Shown here piece after piece: positions 1 to 6,797 of a DNA stretch of 8,003 nucleotides. Below the pieces are notes generated by a model. It did not search any database. It was given only the letters and a program-made list of their open reading frames with translations, and was not told where the DNA came from. The position numbers and the translations under genes are program-made. The first letter of the stretch is position 1, and every line of letters begins with the position of its first letter. Source of the stretch: Tannerella sp. (GTDB taxonomy: Bacteria; Bacteroidota; Bacteroidia; Bacteroidales; Tannerellaceae); the NCBI GenBank assembly GCA_031275525.1, contig JAISOP010000118.1, positions 1 to 8,003 of the forward strand, written 5' to 3'.

Positions 1-172
1 TTCTCTGCGGAGCGAAGCGTAGCGTTAGGGGATTTGAGAGGTTTCCATCAATCAAAAGATATAGGACACCGGATGTAAGTCAGCATATAAATCTCTTCAA
101 CCGCTTCCGTGGATGATAATCTTTGGCCGGAGATTATAACCTCCCGCCAAATTCCATCCTGTTTCAGGGCCG
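1..172. other. Upstream non-coding stretch, no gene supported
   Basis: No convincing gene is seen before the pfkA promoter. Plus frame 1 is open from the window edge to a TAA at 76-78 and frame 3 to a TGA at 113-115. Either could be the tail of a gene lying to the left, but neither short translation is recognisable. The first 30 bases are rich in GCG steps and contain GCGAAGC (12-18), a sequence known to form a very stable mini-hairpin in single-stranded DNA; this may be chance. Confidence 0.4.
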
Positions 173-204
173 TTTGCCGGTCCGGAGTTTTTCCCGTAAA
201 TTTG
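173..204 (+). promoter_or_regulatory. Bacteroidota-type promoter for pfkA
   Basis: TTTG at 173-176 is followed after exactly 20 bp by TAAATTTG at 197-204. This is a full match to the Bacteroidota -33/-7 consensus (TTTG, 19-21 bp, TAnnTTTG). The expected transcription start near 211 leaves an A-rich leader of about 17 bases before the ATG at 228. The promoter also argues against the longer in-frame reading that would begin at TTG 123, because that start lies upstream of the promoter. Confidence 0.8.
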
Positions 205-227
205 TGAAGAAAAAAAATAACGCTTGC

Positions 228-1253
228 ATGAAAATAGGTATCCTTTCGTCCGGCGGCGACTGTCCGGGCATTAACGCAACCATCCGTGGCGTCGGCAAGA
301 CGGCGCTTATGAACTATGGCATGACGGTACTGGGTATTCACAACGGTTTTGCCGGCCTGATGGATATCGACGTCGAAGAATTAAGCGAACGCAGCCTTTC
401 CGGCATCCTGAATTTGGGTGGGACGATTCTGGGGACTTCGCGCGAGAAGCCGTTCAGGAAAATGACCGCCCCCCCGGACCGGGACAACAAGCCGGAAATG
501 ATTGGCCTCCATTACCATACATTAGGCTTGGACTGCTTAGTATGTATCGGCGGCAACGGCACGCAGAAAACGGCTGACAAACTCTCCCGGATGGGTTTGA
601 ACGTCATCGGCGTACCGAAAACGATTGACAACGACGTCTGGGGTACGGACATCACCTTCGGGTTCGACACGGCTGTCAATATTGCGACCGAAGCTATCGA
701 CCGGCTCCATTCTACCGCCAGCGCCCACAAGCGGGTGATGGTCGTGGAAGTAATGGGGCATCACGCCGGCTGGATTGCACTGTATGCCGGCATGGCCGGT
801 GGCGCCGACGTCATCCTGATTCCCGAAATCAAGTTCGACATCCGGAAAGTGAATGAAGCGATTTTGGAGCGTTCCCGCCGCGGCAAGCCCTACTCGATTG
901 TGGTGCTGGCCGAAGGCATCCGGGTGAATTCAAAAAAACGACCGGTCGATTATGTCAAACGGTCCATCGAGGAGGCTACGCAAATCGAAACGCGTGAAAC
1001 GGTGCTGGGCTATATCCAGCGGGGCGGCAATCCTTCGCCCTTCGACCGCAACCTGGCGACCCGGCTCGGGGGACATGCCACTGAACTGATTGTCGAAAAG
1101 GCCTTCGGCCGGATGGTGTGCCTGCGCGACGGACGGATCAGTTCCCTACCGCTTGCCGAGGTGTCCGGGAAACTGAAACGGGTGACACCCGACCACGACT
1201 TGATTGTGCAGGGACGGCGAATGGGTATTTCTTTCGGGGAAAAGGACGGCTAA
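228..1253 (+). CDS. pfkA: 6-phosphofructokinase, mixed-substrate-type clade
   Basis: This 341-residue protein phosphorylates fructose 6-phosphate to fructose 1,6-bisphosphate, the committed step of glycolysis, in the cytoplasm. Seen: N-terminal nucleotide-binding GGDCPGINATIRG (9-21), GGNGT (108-112), the catalytic PKTIDND (130-136; D134 is the expected general base), MGHHAGWIAL (177-186), LAEG (228-231) and GYIQRGG (261-267). Family knowledge: a Gly at 111 (E. coli G104) normally means ATP, while Lys at 131 (E. coli G124) is shared with pyrophosphate-dependent and mixed-substrate enzymes, so the phosphoryl donor is uncertain, with ATP favoured. N110 and H179 stand where E. coli has Asp103 and Arg171. 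ATG 228 is chosen because the family starts at this MKIGI strand and the promoter lies just upstream. It converges on rnc with a 23-bp gap and no obvious terminator. Confidence 0.93.
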   Translation: MKIGILSSGGDCPGINATIRGVGKTALMNYGMTVLGIHNGFAGLMDIDVEELSERSLSGILNLGGTILGTSREKPFRKMTAPPDRDNKPEMIGLHYHTLGLDCLVCIGGNGTQKTADKLSRMGLNVIGVPKTIDNDVWGTDITFGFDTAVNIATEAIDRLHSTASAHKRVMVVEVMGHHAGWIALYAGMAGGADVILIPEIKFDIRKVNEAILERSRRGKPYSIVVLAEGIRVNSKKRPVDYVKRSIEEATQIETRETVLGYIQRGGNPSPFDRNLATRLGGHATELIVEKAFGRMVCLRDGRISSLPLAEVSGKLKRVTPDHDLIVQGRRMGISFGEKDG

Positions 1254-1276
1254 CGAGCGGTACGCGTCCGCCGGGG

Positions 1277-2116
1277 TCATTCGTCCTTCGCAGCATCGTT
1301 CCTGCCCGTATCTTCGGCCAGGGAAACGTTTCCCGTGACGATGGACGACTGTTGTTGCTTCAACCGGTTGACCCAAAGTTGTACTTCCTTGTCTTTGCGG
1401 ATTTTTTTGATGGCCACCTTGGCCGCCGACTGCTGAGATTCCTTCTTGGTATATCCGATCCCTGTCCCCAGGGACGTGCCCAGCAGGGAGACACGGCTTT
1501 GGAAAACCGGACTCCCGTTCTGGTCGGTAAAGGTTTCAACCAGGTCGAACGAAATTTCCAACTTGTTCTTCTGGCTCCATTCAATCAGGTTCGACTTGAA
1601 ATTAACTTCCTTATGGGCGATTTTGTCTAACGGGATATATTTTTCGATGATTCGCTTCTCGACAAAACGGCAGCATTTCCGGTAACCCCGGTCCAGGTAG
1701 ATCGCTCCGATTAGCGCCTCGAAGGCATTTCCGTAAATATAATTGTTATGGGTATTGAGCCGCGAGGAGGTAGCAATCATCCTCTCCAGTTCCATTTCGT
1801 GCGCGATGCGGTTCAGGCTGTCGCGCTGCACGATCTTCGAACGGGTATTGGTCAGGAATCCTTCCTTCCTGTCCGGATATTTCTTGTAAAGAATATCGGC
1901 CACTACCGCATTCAGTACCGCATCACCCAGAAATTCCAGCCGTTCGTTATCTTTCCACCGTCCCTCGTCGGTCTCCACAAGCGTGGAACGGTGAGTAAAA
2001 GCCTGTCTGTAGAGTTGAATATCTCCGGGATAAAAACCCAGTATGTTATAGAGGGACAAGTAAGGCTCCTTCTTTCGCAGAAAAAGCCTTTTTATATATA
2101 GATAAAGCCTGCGCAC
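1277..2116 (-). CDS. rnc: Ribonuclease III
   Basis: This 279-residue double-strand-specific endoribonuclease processes rRNA precursors and structured mRNAs, acting as a homodimer with Mg2+. Seen: the RNase III signature NERLEFLGDAVL (57-68) with E58, E61 and D65 (E. coli E38, E41, D45); a second active-site segment YGNAFEALIGAIYLD (128-142) with E133 (E. coli E117); and a C-terminal double-stranded RNA-binding domain at about 172-241, with an alpha-beta-beta-beta-alpha pattern ending in the lysine-rich AAKVAIKKIRK. N130 replaces the Asp expected at E. coli position 114. About 40 residues follow the last domain and look polar and unstructured. The start is GTG at 2116-2114; no in-frame ATG lies between it and the catalytic domain. 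Only 2 bp separate it from the fabF stop, so it is the last gene of an acpP-fabF-rnc operon and probably translationally coupled. Confidence 0.95.
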   Translation of the reverse strand: MRRLYLYIKRLFLRKKEPYLSLYNILGFYPGDIQLYRQAFTHRSTLVETDEGRWKDNERLEFLGDAVLNAVVADILYKKYPDRKEGFLTNTRSKIVQRDSLNRIAHEMELERMIATSSRLNTHNNYIYGNAFEALIGAIYLDRGYRKCCRFVEKRIIEKYIPLDKIAHKEVNFKSNLIEWSQKNKLEISFDLVETFTDQNGSPVFQSRVSLLGTSLGTGIGYTKKESQQSAAKVAIKKIRKDKEVQLWVNRLKQQQSSIVTGNVSLAEDTGRNDAAKDE

Positions 2117-2118
2117 AC

Positions 2119-3375
2119 TTATTTTTCAAACTTCCTCACAATCACACTGGCGTTGTGACCGCCGAAGCCGAACGTATTGGACAGGGCGGCTCTGACTTCC
2201 CTTTTCTGCGCCGTGTTGAAGGTAAAATTCAACTTATAGTCAATCTCCTGGTCGTTGTCTCCTTCGGCATGATTGATAGTCGGGGGAACGATGTCATTTT
2301 TTACGGCCAGAATCGAAGCCGCGGCTTCCAGTGCGCCGGCAGCGCCCAACAGGTGACCGGTCATGGATTTCGTCGCACTGATATTCAGTTGATAGGCGTG
2401 TTCGCCAAAGACTTTCAGGATGGCCTTGACTTCGGAAATATCGCCTACCGGCGTTGAGGTACCGTGTACATTGACGTAATCAATCTCATCGGGTTTCATT
2501 CCGGCGTCTTCCAGGGCGTTCAGCATGACTAATCTCGCGCCCAATCCTTCGGGATGACTGGCCGTCAGGTGATACGCATCGGCCGAAAGGCCCGTGCCCA
2601 CCACCTCGGCATAGATTTTTGCGCCGCGAGCCTGTGCATGTTCCAATTCTTCCAACACCAGACAGGCGCCACCTTCGCCCATCACAAACCCGTCACGACT
2701 GGCGCTGAACGGCCGCGACGCCGTTTCCGGCGAATCGTTGCGGGTCGAGAGCGCATTCATCGCATTGAAACCGCCCACCCCGACCATGGCAATGGTCGCT
2801 TCGGCGCCACCGGCCAGGATCACGTCGGCTTTTCCCAAGCGGATGTAGTTGAAGGCGTCGGCAATGGCATTCGTCGAAGACGCGCAGGCGGATACCGTGG
2901 CAAAATTCGGCCCCCGGAATCCATATTTCATAGAAATATGTCCGGCGGCAATATCTGCAATGATTTTCGTGATAAAAAACGGGTTGAACTTTGGCCCCAC
3001 ATCGACGTTATAGTTCATGACTTCGTCCTCGAACGAACGAATGCCTCCGATACCGGTGGCAAAAATGACGCCGATACGGTCTTTGTTTTCCTTTTCAAAA
3101 TCCATCCCCGCATCGACTACGGCTTCGTCGGCCGCGATCAGGGCGAAATGGGTATATCGGTCACACTTGCGCGCTTCCTTCCGGTCCATGTATTTCAACG
3201 GCTCGAATCCCTTTACCTCACAAGCAAACCGGGTCTTGAATTTAGTGGTATCAAACTGAGTAATAGGCCCTGCGCCACTTACTCCCCGGACAAGCCCATC
3301 CCATGTTTCCGGCATGGTATTGCCCAGTGGTGTAATTGCCCCAAGACCTGTTACTACGACTCTTTTTAATTTCAT
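2119..3375 (-). CDS. fabF: Beta-ketoacyl-ACP synthase II
   Basis: This 418-residue condensing enzyme elongates acyl-ACP with malonyl-ACP in type II fatty acid synthesis in the cytoplasm. The full thiolase-fold architecture is present. The nucleophile is C164 in VSACASS, the two catalytic histidines are H304 in VNVHGTSTP and H341 in MTGHLLGAAG, and K336 is the conserved lysine. These match E. coli FabF C163, H303, H340 and K335 with a one-residue offset. The glycine-rich end SNTFGFGGHN (399-408) is also typical. Length equals the usual 410-420. It lies 16 bp after acpP, whose product carries its substrates, and 2 bp before rnc. The ATG at 3375-3373 follows no clear Shine-Dalgarno site, as usual in this phylum. 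Confidence 0.97.
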   Translation of the reverse strand: MKLKRVVVTGLGAITPLGNTMPETWDGLVRGVSGAGPITQFDTTKFKTRFACEVKGFEPLKYMDRKEARKCDRYTHFALIAADEAVVDAGMDFEKENKDRIGVIFATGIGGIRSFEDEVMNYNVDVGPKFNPFFITKIIADIAAGHISMKYGFRGPNFATVSACASSTNAIADAFNYIRLGKADVILAGGAEATIAMVGVGGFNAMNALSTRNDSPETASRPFSASRDGFVMGEGGACLVLEELEHAQARGAKIYAEVVGTGLSADAYHLTASHPEGLGARLVMLNALEDAGMKPDEIDYVNVHGTSTPVGDISEVKAILKVFGEHAYQLNISATKSMTGHLLGAAGALEAAASILAVKNDIVPPTINHAEGDNDQEIDYKLNFTFNTAQKREVRAALSNTFGFGGHNASVIVRKFEK

Positions 3376-3391
3376 AATCCCATAAGAATGA

Positions 3392-3631
3392 TTATTTCAC
3401 TGCGTTCGCCTCGATATAGGCTATCGCATCTCCGACCGATGATATCTTCTCAGCCTGATCGTCCGGAATGGATATTCCGAATTCTTTCTCAAACTCCATA
3501 ATCAATTCTACCGTGTCAAGCGAATCCGCTCCTAAATCGTTCGTAAAACTCGCTTCATTAGTCACTTCCGACTCTTCGACACTCAGTTTGTCAACGATAA
3601 TCGCCTTTACTCTGGATGCAATTTCAGACAT
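3392..3631 (-). CDS. acpP: Acyl carrier protein
   Basis: This 79-residue acidic four-helix protein carries growing acyl chains on a 4'-phosphopantetheine arm for fatty acid and lipid A synthesis. The attachment serine is S37 in the signature GADSLDTVELIMEFEKEF (34-51). Length and composition are standard (E. coli mature ACP 77 residues, S36). ATG 3631-3629, giving MSEIASRVK, is preferred over a TTG three codons upstream because it matches the family start. The leader just upstream is very A/T-rich with no Shine-Dalgarno sequence. It is the first gene of the acpP-fabF-rnc unit and diverges from the purN fusion gene. Confidence 0.97.
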   Translation of the reverse strand: MSEIASRVKAIIVDKLSVEESEVTNEASFTNDLGADSLDTVELIMEFEKEFGISIPDDQAEKISSVGDAIAYIEANAVK

Positions 3632-3682
3632 AAATTTCAAATTTTTAGATTAATAATTAAGACTATAGTTACGTATATGTTT

Positions 3683-3690
3683 TAATTTTG
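3683..3690 (+). promoter_or_regulatory. Possible -7 box for the purN fusion gene
   Basis: TAATTTTG fits the Bacteroidota TAnnTTTG -7 element exactly, but no TTTG or TTG lies 19-21 bp upstream, so it is only half a promoter. If used, transcription would start near 3697 and give a leader of about 100 bases before ATG 3800. It lies 5 bp from the proposed acpP -7 box on the opposite strand. Confidence 0.3.
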
Positions 3691-3695
3691 CGGTG

Positions 3696-3730
3696 CAAAG
3701 GAAAGCATTTTTTGTGGTACAGCACCCAAA
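3696..3730 (-). promoter_or_regulatory. Candidate promoter for acpP-fabF-rnc
   Basis: On the minus strand TTTG (3730-3727) is followed after 23 bp by TTCCTTTG (3703-3696), then GCACCGC. The -7 box has one mismatch (second base T instead of A) and the spacer is longer than the usual 19-21 bp. The context CTTTGCACCGC is common after Bacteroidota -7 boxes. The predicted start is near 3689, leaving an A/T-rich leader of about 58 bases. No better match is seen between the two genes. Confidence 0.5.
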
Positions 3731-3738
3731 TTCTTGGT

Positions 3739-3758
3739 GAAAAATGCGGAAAAATGCA
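3739..3758. repeat. Tandem 10-bp A-tract repeat upstream of acpP promoter
   Basis: GAAAAATGCG (3739-3748) is followed directly by GAAAAATGCA (3749-3758), identical at 9 of 10 positions. The A5 runs are therefore one helical turn apart. The repeat lies about 50-70 bp upstream of the proposed acpP start, where an UP element or regulator site would sit. A role is inferred from position only. Confidence 0.5.
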
Positions 3759-3779
3759 CATTTCGTAATTCAGTGTGCA
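3755..3779. promoter_or_regulatory. Short inverted repeat before purN fusion gene
   Basis: TGCACA (3755-3760) and TGTGCA (3774-3779) form perfect 6-bp arms around a 13-bp spacer, ending 20 bp before the purN start. It could be an operator or a weak leader hairpin. It overlaps the second A-tract repeat. Arms this short can occur by chance. Confidence 0.3.
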
Positions 3780-3799
3780 ATGAACTTAAGAAGGAAAGT

Positions 3800-4978
3800 A
3801 TGAAAAAAGTAGCGATTTTTGCCTCTGGTTCAGGCACAAATGCGGAAAATATCTCGAGATATTTTTATGGGAACCAACAAATTGAAGTGTCATTGCTCGT
3901 CTCAAACAATCCGAAGGCGGATGTACACGAACGGATGAGCCGTTTGGGCATCCCATCCGTCACTTTTTCGCGGCAGGCTTTTGCCGAAGGACGTCCCGTC
4001 CTGGAAAAACTGAGGGAATATGCGGTCGATTGGATTGTGCTGGCCGGTTTTATGAACCTGATTCCGACAGAAATACTGGACGCCTATCCCAACCGGATTG
4101 TCAATATCCACCCTGCCCTGCTGCCCAAATACGGCGGGAAAGGGATGTACGGGAGGCATGTGCATGAAGCCGTGGTGGCCGCCGGCGAAAAAGAGTCCGG
4201 TATCACTATACATTATGTGAACGAACGGTATGACGAAGGGCCGGTGATTTTTCAAGTATCGTGTCCCGTCTCGCCGGAAGACACGCCGGACGATGTGGCG
4301 GCGAAAGTTCATGCGCTGGAATACGAACATTACCCGCGCGTGATAGCCTCTTTACTGTCGGGTGATGCGGATTCGTTCAGCCGTCTCTGCATTTCCGTCT
4401 TTGAAAGGGCGACAGAGGATTATCATGTGACGGACCATGTGGACACGCCCGTCCGGAATCCCTTTGAGGCGGGAACGATTGAGTCGCAACTCTATCTGAA
4501 GAACTGGATTGACGCGGTGCAGTGGCACCTGGAAGACCTGATTCGCGACCCGCAAATCAAACCGGAAAACGTTGTTGCGCTCAAGCGCCGCATCGACCGG
4601 TCGAATCAGGAACGCACGGATCTGGTGGAGCAGATTGACGGTTATTTTCTGGAAACCTACAAGGCAACGCCCGTCCGTCCGGATGCTACCATCAATACGG
4701 AAAGTCCGGCGTGGGCGGTGGACCGGCTCTCGATTCTCGTCCTGAAAATTTATCACATGCAGCAGGAAGTAAACCGCCCGGATACCGGTGACACGCATCG
4801 CGAGGCCTGTCAACGGAAACTGTCGGTGCTGCTCGAACAGAAACAGGACTTGTCCATTGCGCTGGATCAGTTGCTGGAAGACATCGGACGGGGGAAAAAA
4901 TACATGAAGGTGTACCGGCAAATGAAAATGTATAATGATCCATCTCTGAATCCGGTGTTGTACGGTCACAGAAAATGA
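3800..4978 (+). CDS. purN: PurN glycinamide formyltransferase fused to DUF4254
   Basis: This 392-residue protein carries two domains in one frame. Residues 1-187 are PurN, which transfers formyl from 10-formyltetrahydrofolate to glycinamide ribonucleotide in purine synthesis. Seen: phosphate-binding GSGTN (10-14), NIHPALLP (103-109 region) and YDEGP (144-148). N103, H105 and D145 match the E. coli catalytic N106, H108 and D144, so this half should be active. Residues about 193-392 are a full-length, mostly helical DUF4254 domain of unknown function, with DYHVTDHVDTP (207-217), YLKNWIDAVQWHLED (232-246), INTESPAWAVDRL (298-310) and MKMYNDPSLNPVLYG (375-389). DUF4254 is normally a separate gene of about 200 residues. 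No stop, in-frame ATG or frame change separates the halves. ATG 3800 follows AAGGA (3791-3795) and matches the family start MKKVAIFASGSGTN. GT9 follows after 31 bp. Confidence 0.92.
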   Translation: MKKVAIFASGSGTNAENISRYFYGNQQIEVSLLVSNNPKADVHERMSRLGIPSVTFSRQAFAEGRPVLEKLREYAVDWIVLAGFMNLIPTEILDAYPNRIVNIHPALLPKYGGKGMYGRHVHEAVVAAGEKESGITIHYVNERYDEGPVIFQVSCPVSPEDTPDDVAAKVHALEYEHYPRVIASLLSGDADSFSRLCISVFERATEDYHVTDHVDTPVRNPFEAGTIESQLYLKNWIDAVQWHLEDLIRDPQIKPENVVALKRRIDRSNQERTDLVEQIDGYFLETYKATPVRPDATINTESPAWAVDRLSILVLKIYHMQQEVNRPDTGDTHREACQRKLSVLLEQKQDLSIALDQLLEDIGRGKKYMKVYRQMKMYNDPSLNPVLYGHRK

Positions 4979-4988
4979 CGTATCTTTA
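4958..4988 (+). promoter_or_regulatory. Candidate internal promoter for the GT9 gene
   Basis: TTG (4958-4960), inside the last codons of the purN fusion gene, is followed after 20 bp by TATCTTTA (4981-4988). This matches TAnnTTTG except for the final base. The predicted start near 4995 would give a 15-base leader before ATG 5010. It could let the envelope genes be transcribed independently of purN. Confidence 0.4.
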
Positions 4989-5009
4989 CCCCGTGTAGAA
5001 AAACGGTCA

Positions 5010-6044
5010 ATGGCAGAAGTTCTTATCATACGACTTTCGGCAATCGGGGATGTGGCGATGACCATCCCCGTTATCTATTCCGCCGCCAGGGCGAATCCGA
5101 CGGATTCGTTCACCGTCCTTACGCAAACGTTTTTGCTCCCCATCTTTATCAACCGGCCGAAAAACGTGAAACTCATCGGCATTCATACAAGGAGTTCGGA
5201 AAAGTCACTCAGGGGCTTTTTGCGGTTTGCTTCGGCGCTTGTCCGCTACAGGTACGATGTCGTGCTGGACCTGCACTGCGTGATCCGCAGTTGGATCATT
5301 GATTGGATGTTCCGCCTGAGAGGGCGATCCGTCTTTATGCTGAACAAGATGCGGAAAGAGAAAAGACGGCTGGTCCGTAAGCCGCCCAAAGACCTCCAGC
5401 CGTTGCCGGACATGACGACGCGCTATGCGGACGTCTTTCATGCGGCCGGCATTTATTTCGACAAGATGTTTGTGTCGCTGTACGATGAACATCCCCTAAA
5501 CAGGTTGATCCTGCGGGAAATTGCGGGTGAGAAAACCGGCCGCTGGGTTGGTATCGCGCCTTTCGCCCGGTATCGCGGGAAAATCTATCCGCTGAAGCAA
5601 ATGGAAAAAGTGGTGGAATGGTTATCCCGCGAAGAGGGGATTTCCATTTTCCTGTTCGGAGCGAAGGGCGAAGAAGAACGAATGCTCGGCGAGTGGGCGT
5701 CGCACTACGGCAATACCCGCAACGTGGCGGGGCGATATTCGCTGGACCAGGAACTGGCCCTGATCAGCCAGTTGGATGTGTTGCTTTGTATGGATTCGGC
5801 CAACATGCACTTTGCCTCCTTAGTCGGGACGAAGGTGATTTCCATCTGGGGCGCCACACATCCCTACGCCGGATTCTACGGATACCGCCAGCCGCCCGAA
5901 CTGGCCATACAAACCGCCTTGCCCTGCCGTCCGTGTTCGATCTTCGGGGTGAAACCCTGCTACCGGGGCGACTGGGCATGTATGAACGGGATTCCACCGC
6001 AGCAAGTAATAGACAAGATAAAAGATTGTTTGAATCCTTTATGA
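5010..6044 (+). CDS. Glycosyltransferase family 9, heptosyltransferase-like
   Basis: This 344-residue GT-B enzyme is of the WaaC/WaaF/WaaQ type. It is expected at the cytoplasmic face of the inner membrane, adding a sugar from a nucleotide donor to the lipooligosaccharide core. Seen: an N-terminal Rossmann half opening with LIIRLSAIGDVAMTIP (5-20), including the catalytic-region D14 of this family; a C-terminal donor domain with GIAPFARYRGKIYP (181-194), MDSANMHFASLVGTKVISIWG (261-281) and HPY (284-286); and a late cysteine group (C306, C309, C317, C324) as in heptosyltransferase C-termini. Whether the sugar is a heptose cannot be told, since Bacteroidales cores are not always heptose-based. 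ATG 5010 is the natural start just before the first strand. Its stop overlaps the next start (ATGA, 6041-6044), so the two are coupled. Confidence 0.9.
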   Translation: MAEVLIIRLSAIGDVAMTIPVIYSAARANPTDSFTVLTQTFLLPIFINRPKNVKLIGIHTRSSEKSLRGFLRFASALVRYRYDVVLDLHCVIRSWIIDWMFRLRGRSVFMLNKMRKEKRRLVRKPPKDLQPLPDMTTRYADVFHAAGIYFDKMFVSLYDEHPLNRLILREIAGEKTGRWVGIAPFARYRGKIYPLKQMEKVVEWLSREEGISIFLFGAKGEEERMLGEWASHYGNTRNVAGRYSLDQELALISQLDVLLCMDSANMHFASLVGTKVISIWGATHPYAGFYGYRQPPELAIQTALPCRPCSIFGVKPCYRGDWACMNGIPPQQVIDKIKDCLNPL

Positions 6045-6796
6045 AAGTAGTGATAAACCCCCAATACGATTATTTGCGCGGTTGGATAGAGAAGACGCCC
6101 TGTTTTTTTGAAAAAGAAGGCGAAGTCATACACAACAAAAGAAATGTCATCAAAGTTTTTCGTCTTGACGACGGTACCGAAATGAATGTAAAAAGATACG
6201 GAAAGCCCCATTTGTTCAATCGTATTGTTTACTCCTTTTTCAGGAAATCCAAAGCATACAGAGCGTATCACAACGCATTGCGTATCTCCGGGAAAGGGTT
6301 TGCCACGGCCGAGCCTGTAGCATACATGGAAATGGACGGCGGCGGATTGCTTTCCCTGAGTTACTATATCAGTTTGCAGTGCCGCCATGTGCGGGAAATA
6401 CGCGAATACTATTTCGGGCCTCTTGCGGGGAACGAAACCTTGATAGATGCCTTTGCACGCTACAGTGCATCCTTGCACGATGCCGGAATCTATCACCTGG
6501 ATTATTCCCCGGGCAACATATTGATCCGTGAAGATACGGAGGGTAGCTATACATTTATTTTAATTGATACCAACCGGATGAAGTTTATGCCGGTCAGCAC
6601 GAAAAAAGGTTGCCGGAACTTTGCCCGCCTTTTCGGCAATGATGATATTTATAAACGTATAGGCACGGAATATGCCCGGTCAAGAAAAAAACCATTCGCT
6701 AAGGAAGAGGCCGTCCGGTTAATGATGAAATACAAAAACCGCTTCCTGCAAAAAAAGGAATATCAGAAAAGGGCGAAAAAGTTTTTATTCCCTTAA
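6041..6796 (+). CDS. Lipopolysaccharide kinase, WaaP/Kdo-kinase-like
   Basis: This 251-residue small protein-kinase-fold enzyme is expected to phosphorylate a core sugar, most likely Kdo, of lipooligosaccharide at the inner membrane's cytoplasmic face. Seen: a likely ATP-anchoring lysine K51 in NVKRYGKP (49-56); the catalytic loop GIYHLDYSPGNILI (149-162) with H152, D154 and N159; and the metal-binding D176 in ILIDTNR (173-179). The C-terminus is strongly basic (residues about 215-250, many Lys/Arg), plausible for contact with anionic lipid. ATG 6041 overlaps the GT9 stop by 4 bp; the same frame stays open 141 codons upstream only as a shadow of the GT9 gene. The gene is visibly more A/T-rich than GT9 (hand counts near 40% G+C on several lines). 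Substrate is inferred from family and neighbours, not shown. Confidence 0.85.
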   Translation: MKVVINPQYDYLRGWIEKTPCFFEKEGEVIHNKRNVIKVFRLDDGTEMNVKRYGKPHLFNRIVYSFFRKSKAYRAYHNALRISGKGFATAEPVAYMEMDGGGLLSLSYYISLQCRHVREIREYYFGPLAGNETLIDAFARYSASLHDAGIYHLDYSPGNILIREDTEGSYTFILIDTNRMKFMPVSTKKGCRNFARLFGNDDIYKRIGTEYARSRKKPFAKEEAVRLMMKYKNRFLQKKEYQKRAKKFLFP

Positions 6797-6797
6797 T

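Noticed and set aside
1..115. C-terminal end of an upstream gene
   Set aside because: Two frames are open from the edge, but both translations are short and unrecognisable, so no call is made.
48..341. 97-codon minus-strand open frame over the pfkA start
   Set aside because: It covers the pfkA promoter and N-terminus in antisense, and its translation resembles no family known to me.
1240..1276. Terminator hairpin between pfkA and rnc
   Set aside because: Only a 5-bp GGACG/CGTCC pairing with a long loop and no T-run can be drawn.
2554..3369. 271-codon plus-strand open frame inside fabF
   Set aside because: Antisense shadow of fabF; Arg/His/Gly-rich translation without domains.
3632..3640. 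TTG start adding three residues to acyl carrier protein
   Set aside because: The ATG at 3631 gives the standard family start and length.
4352..5065. 237-codon minus-strand open frame opposite the DUF4254 half
   Set aside because: Antisense shadow; the plus strand encodes a recognisable conserved domain over the same bases.
5618..6040. Kinase frame extended 141 codons upstream
   Set aside because: This part overlaps the GT9 catalytic domain in another frame. The ATG at 6041 in the ATGA overlap begins a protein of normal family length.
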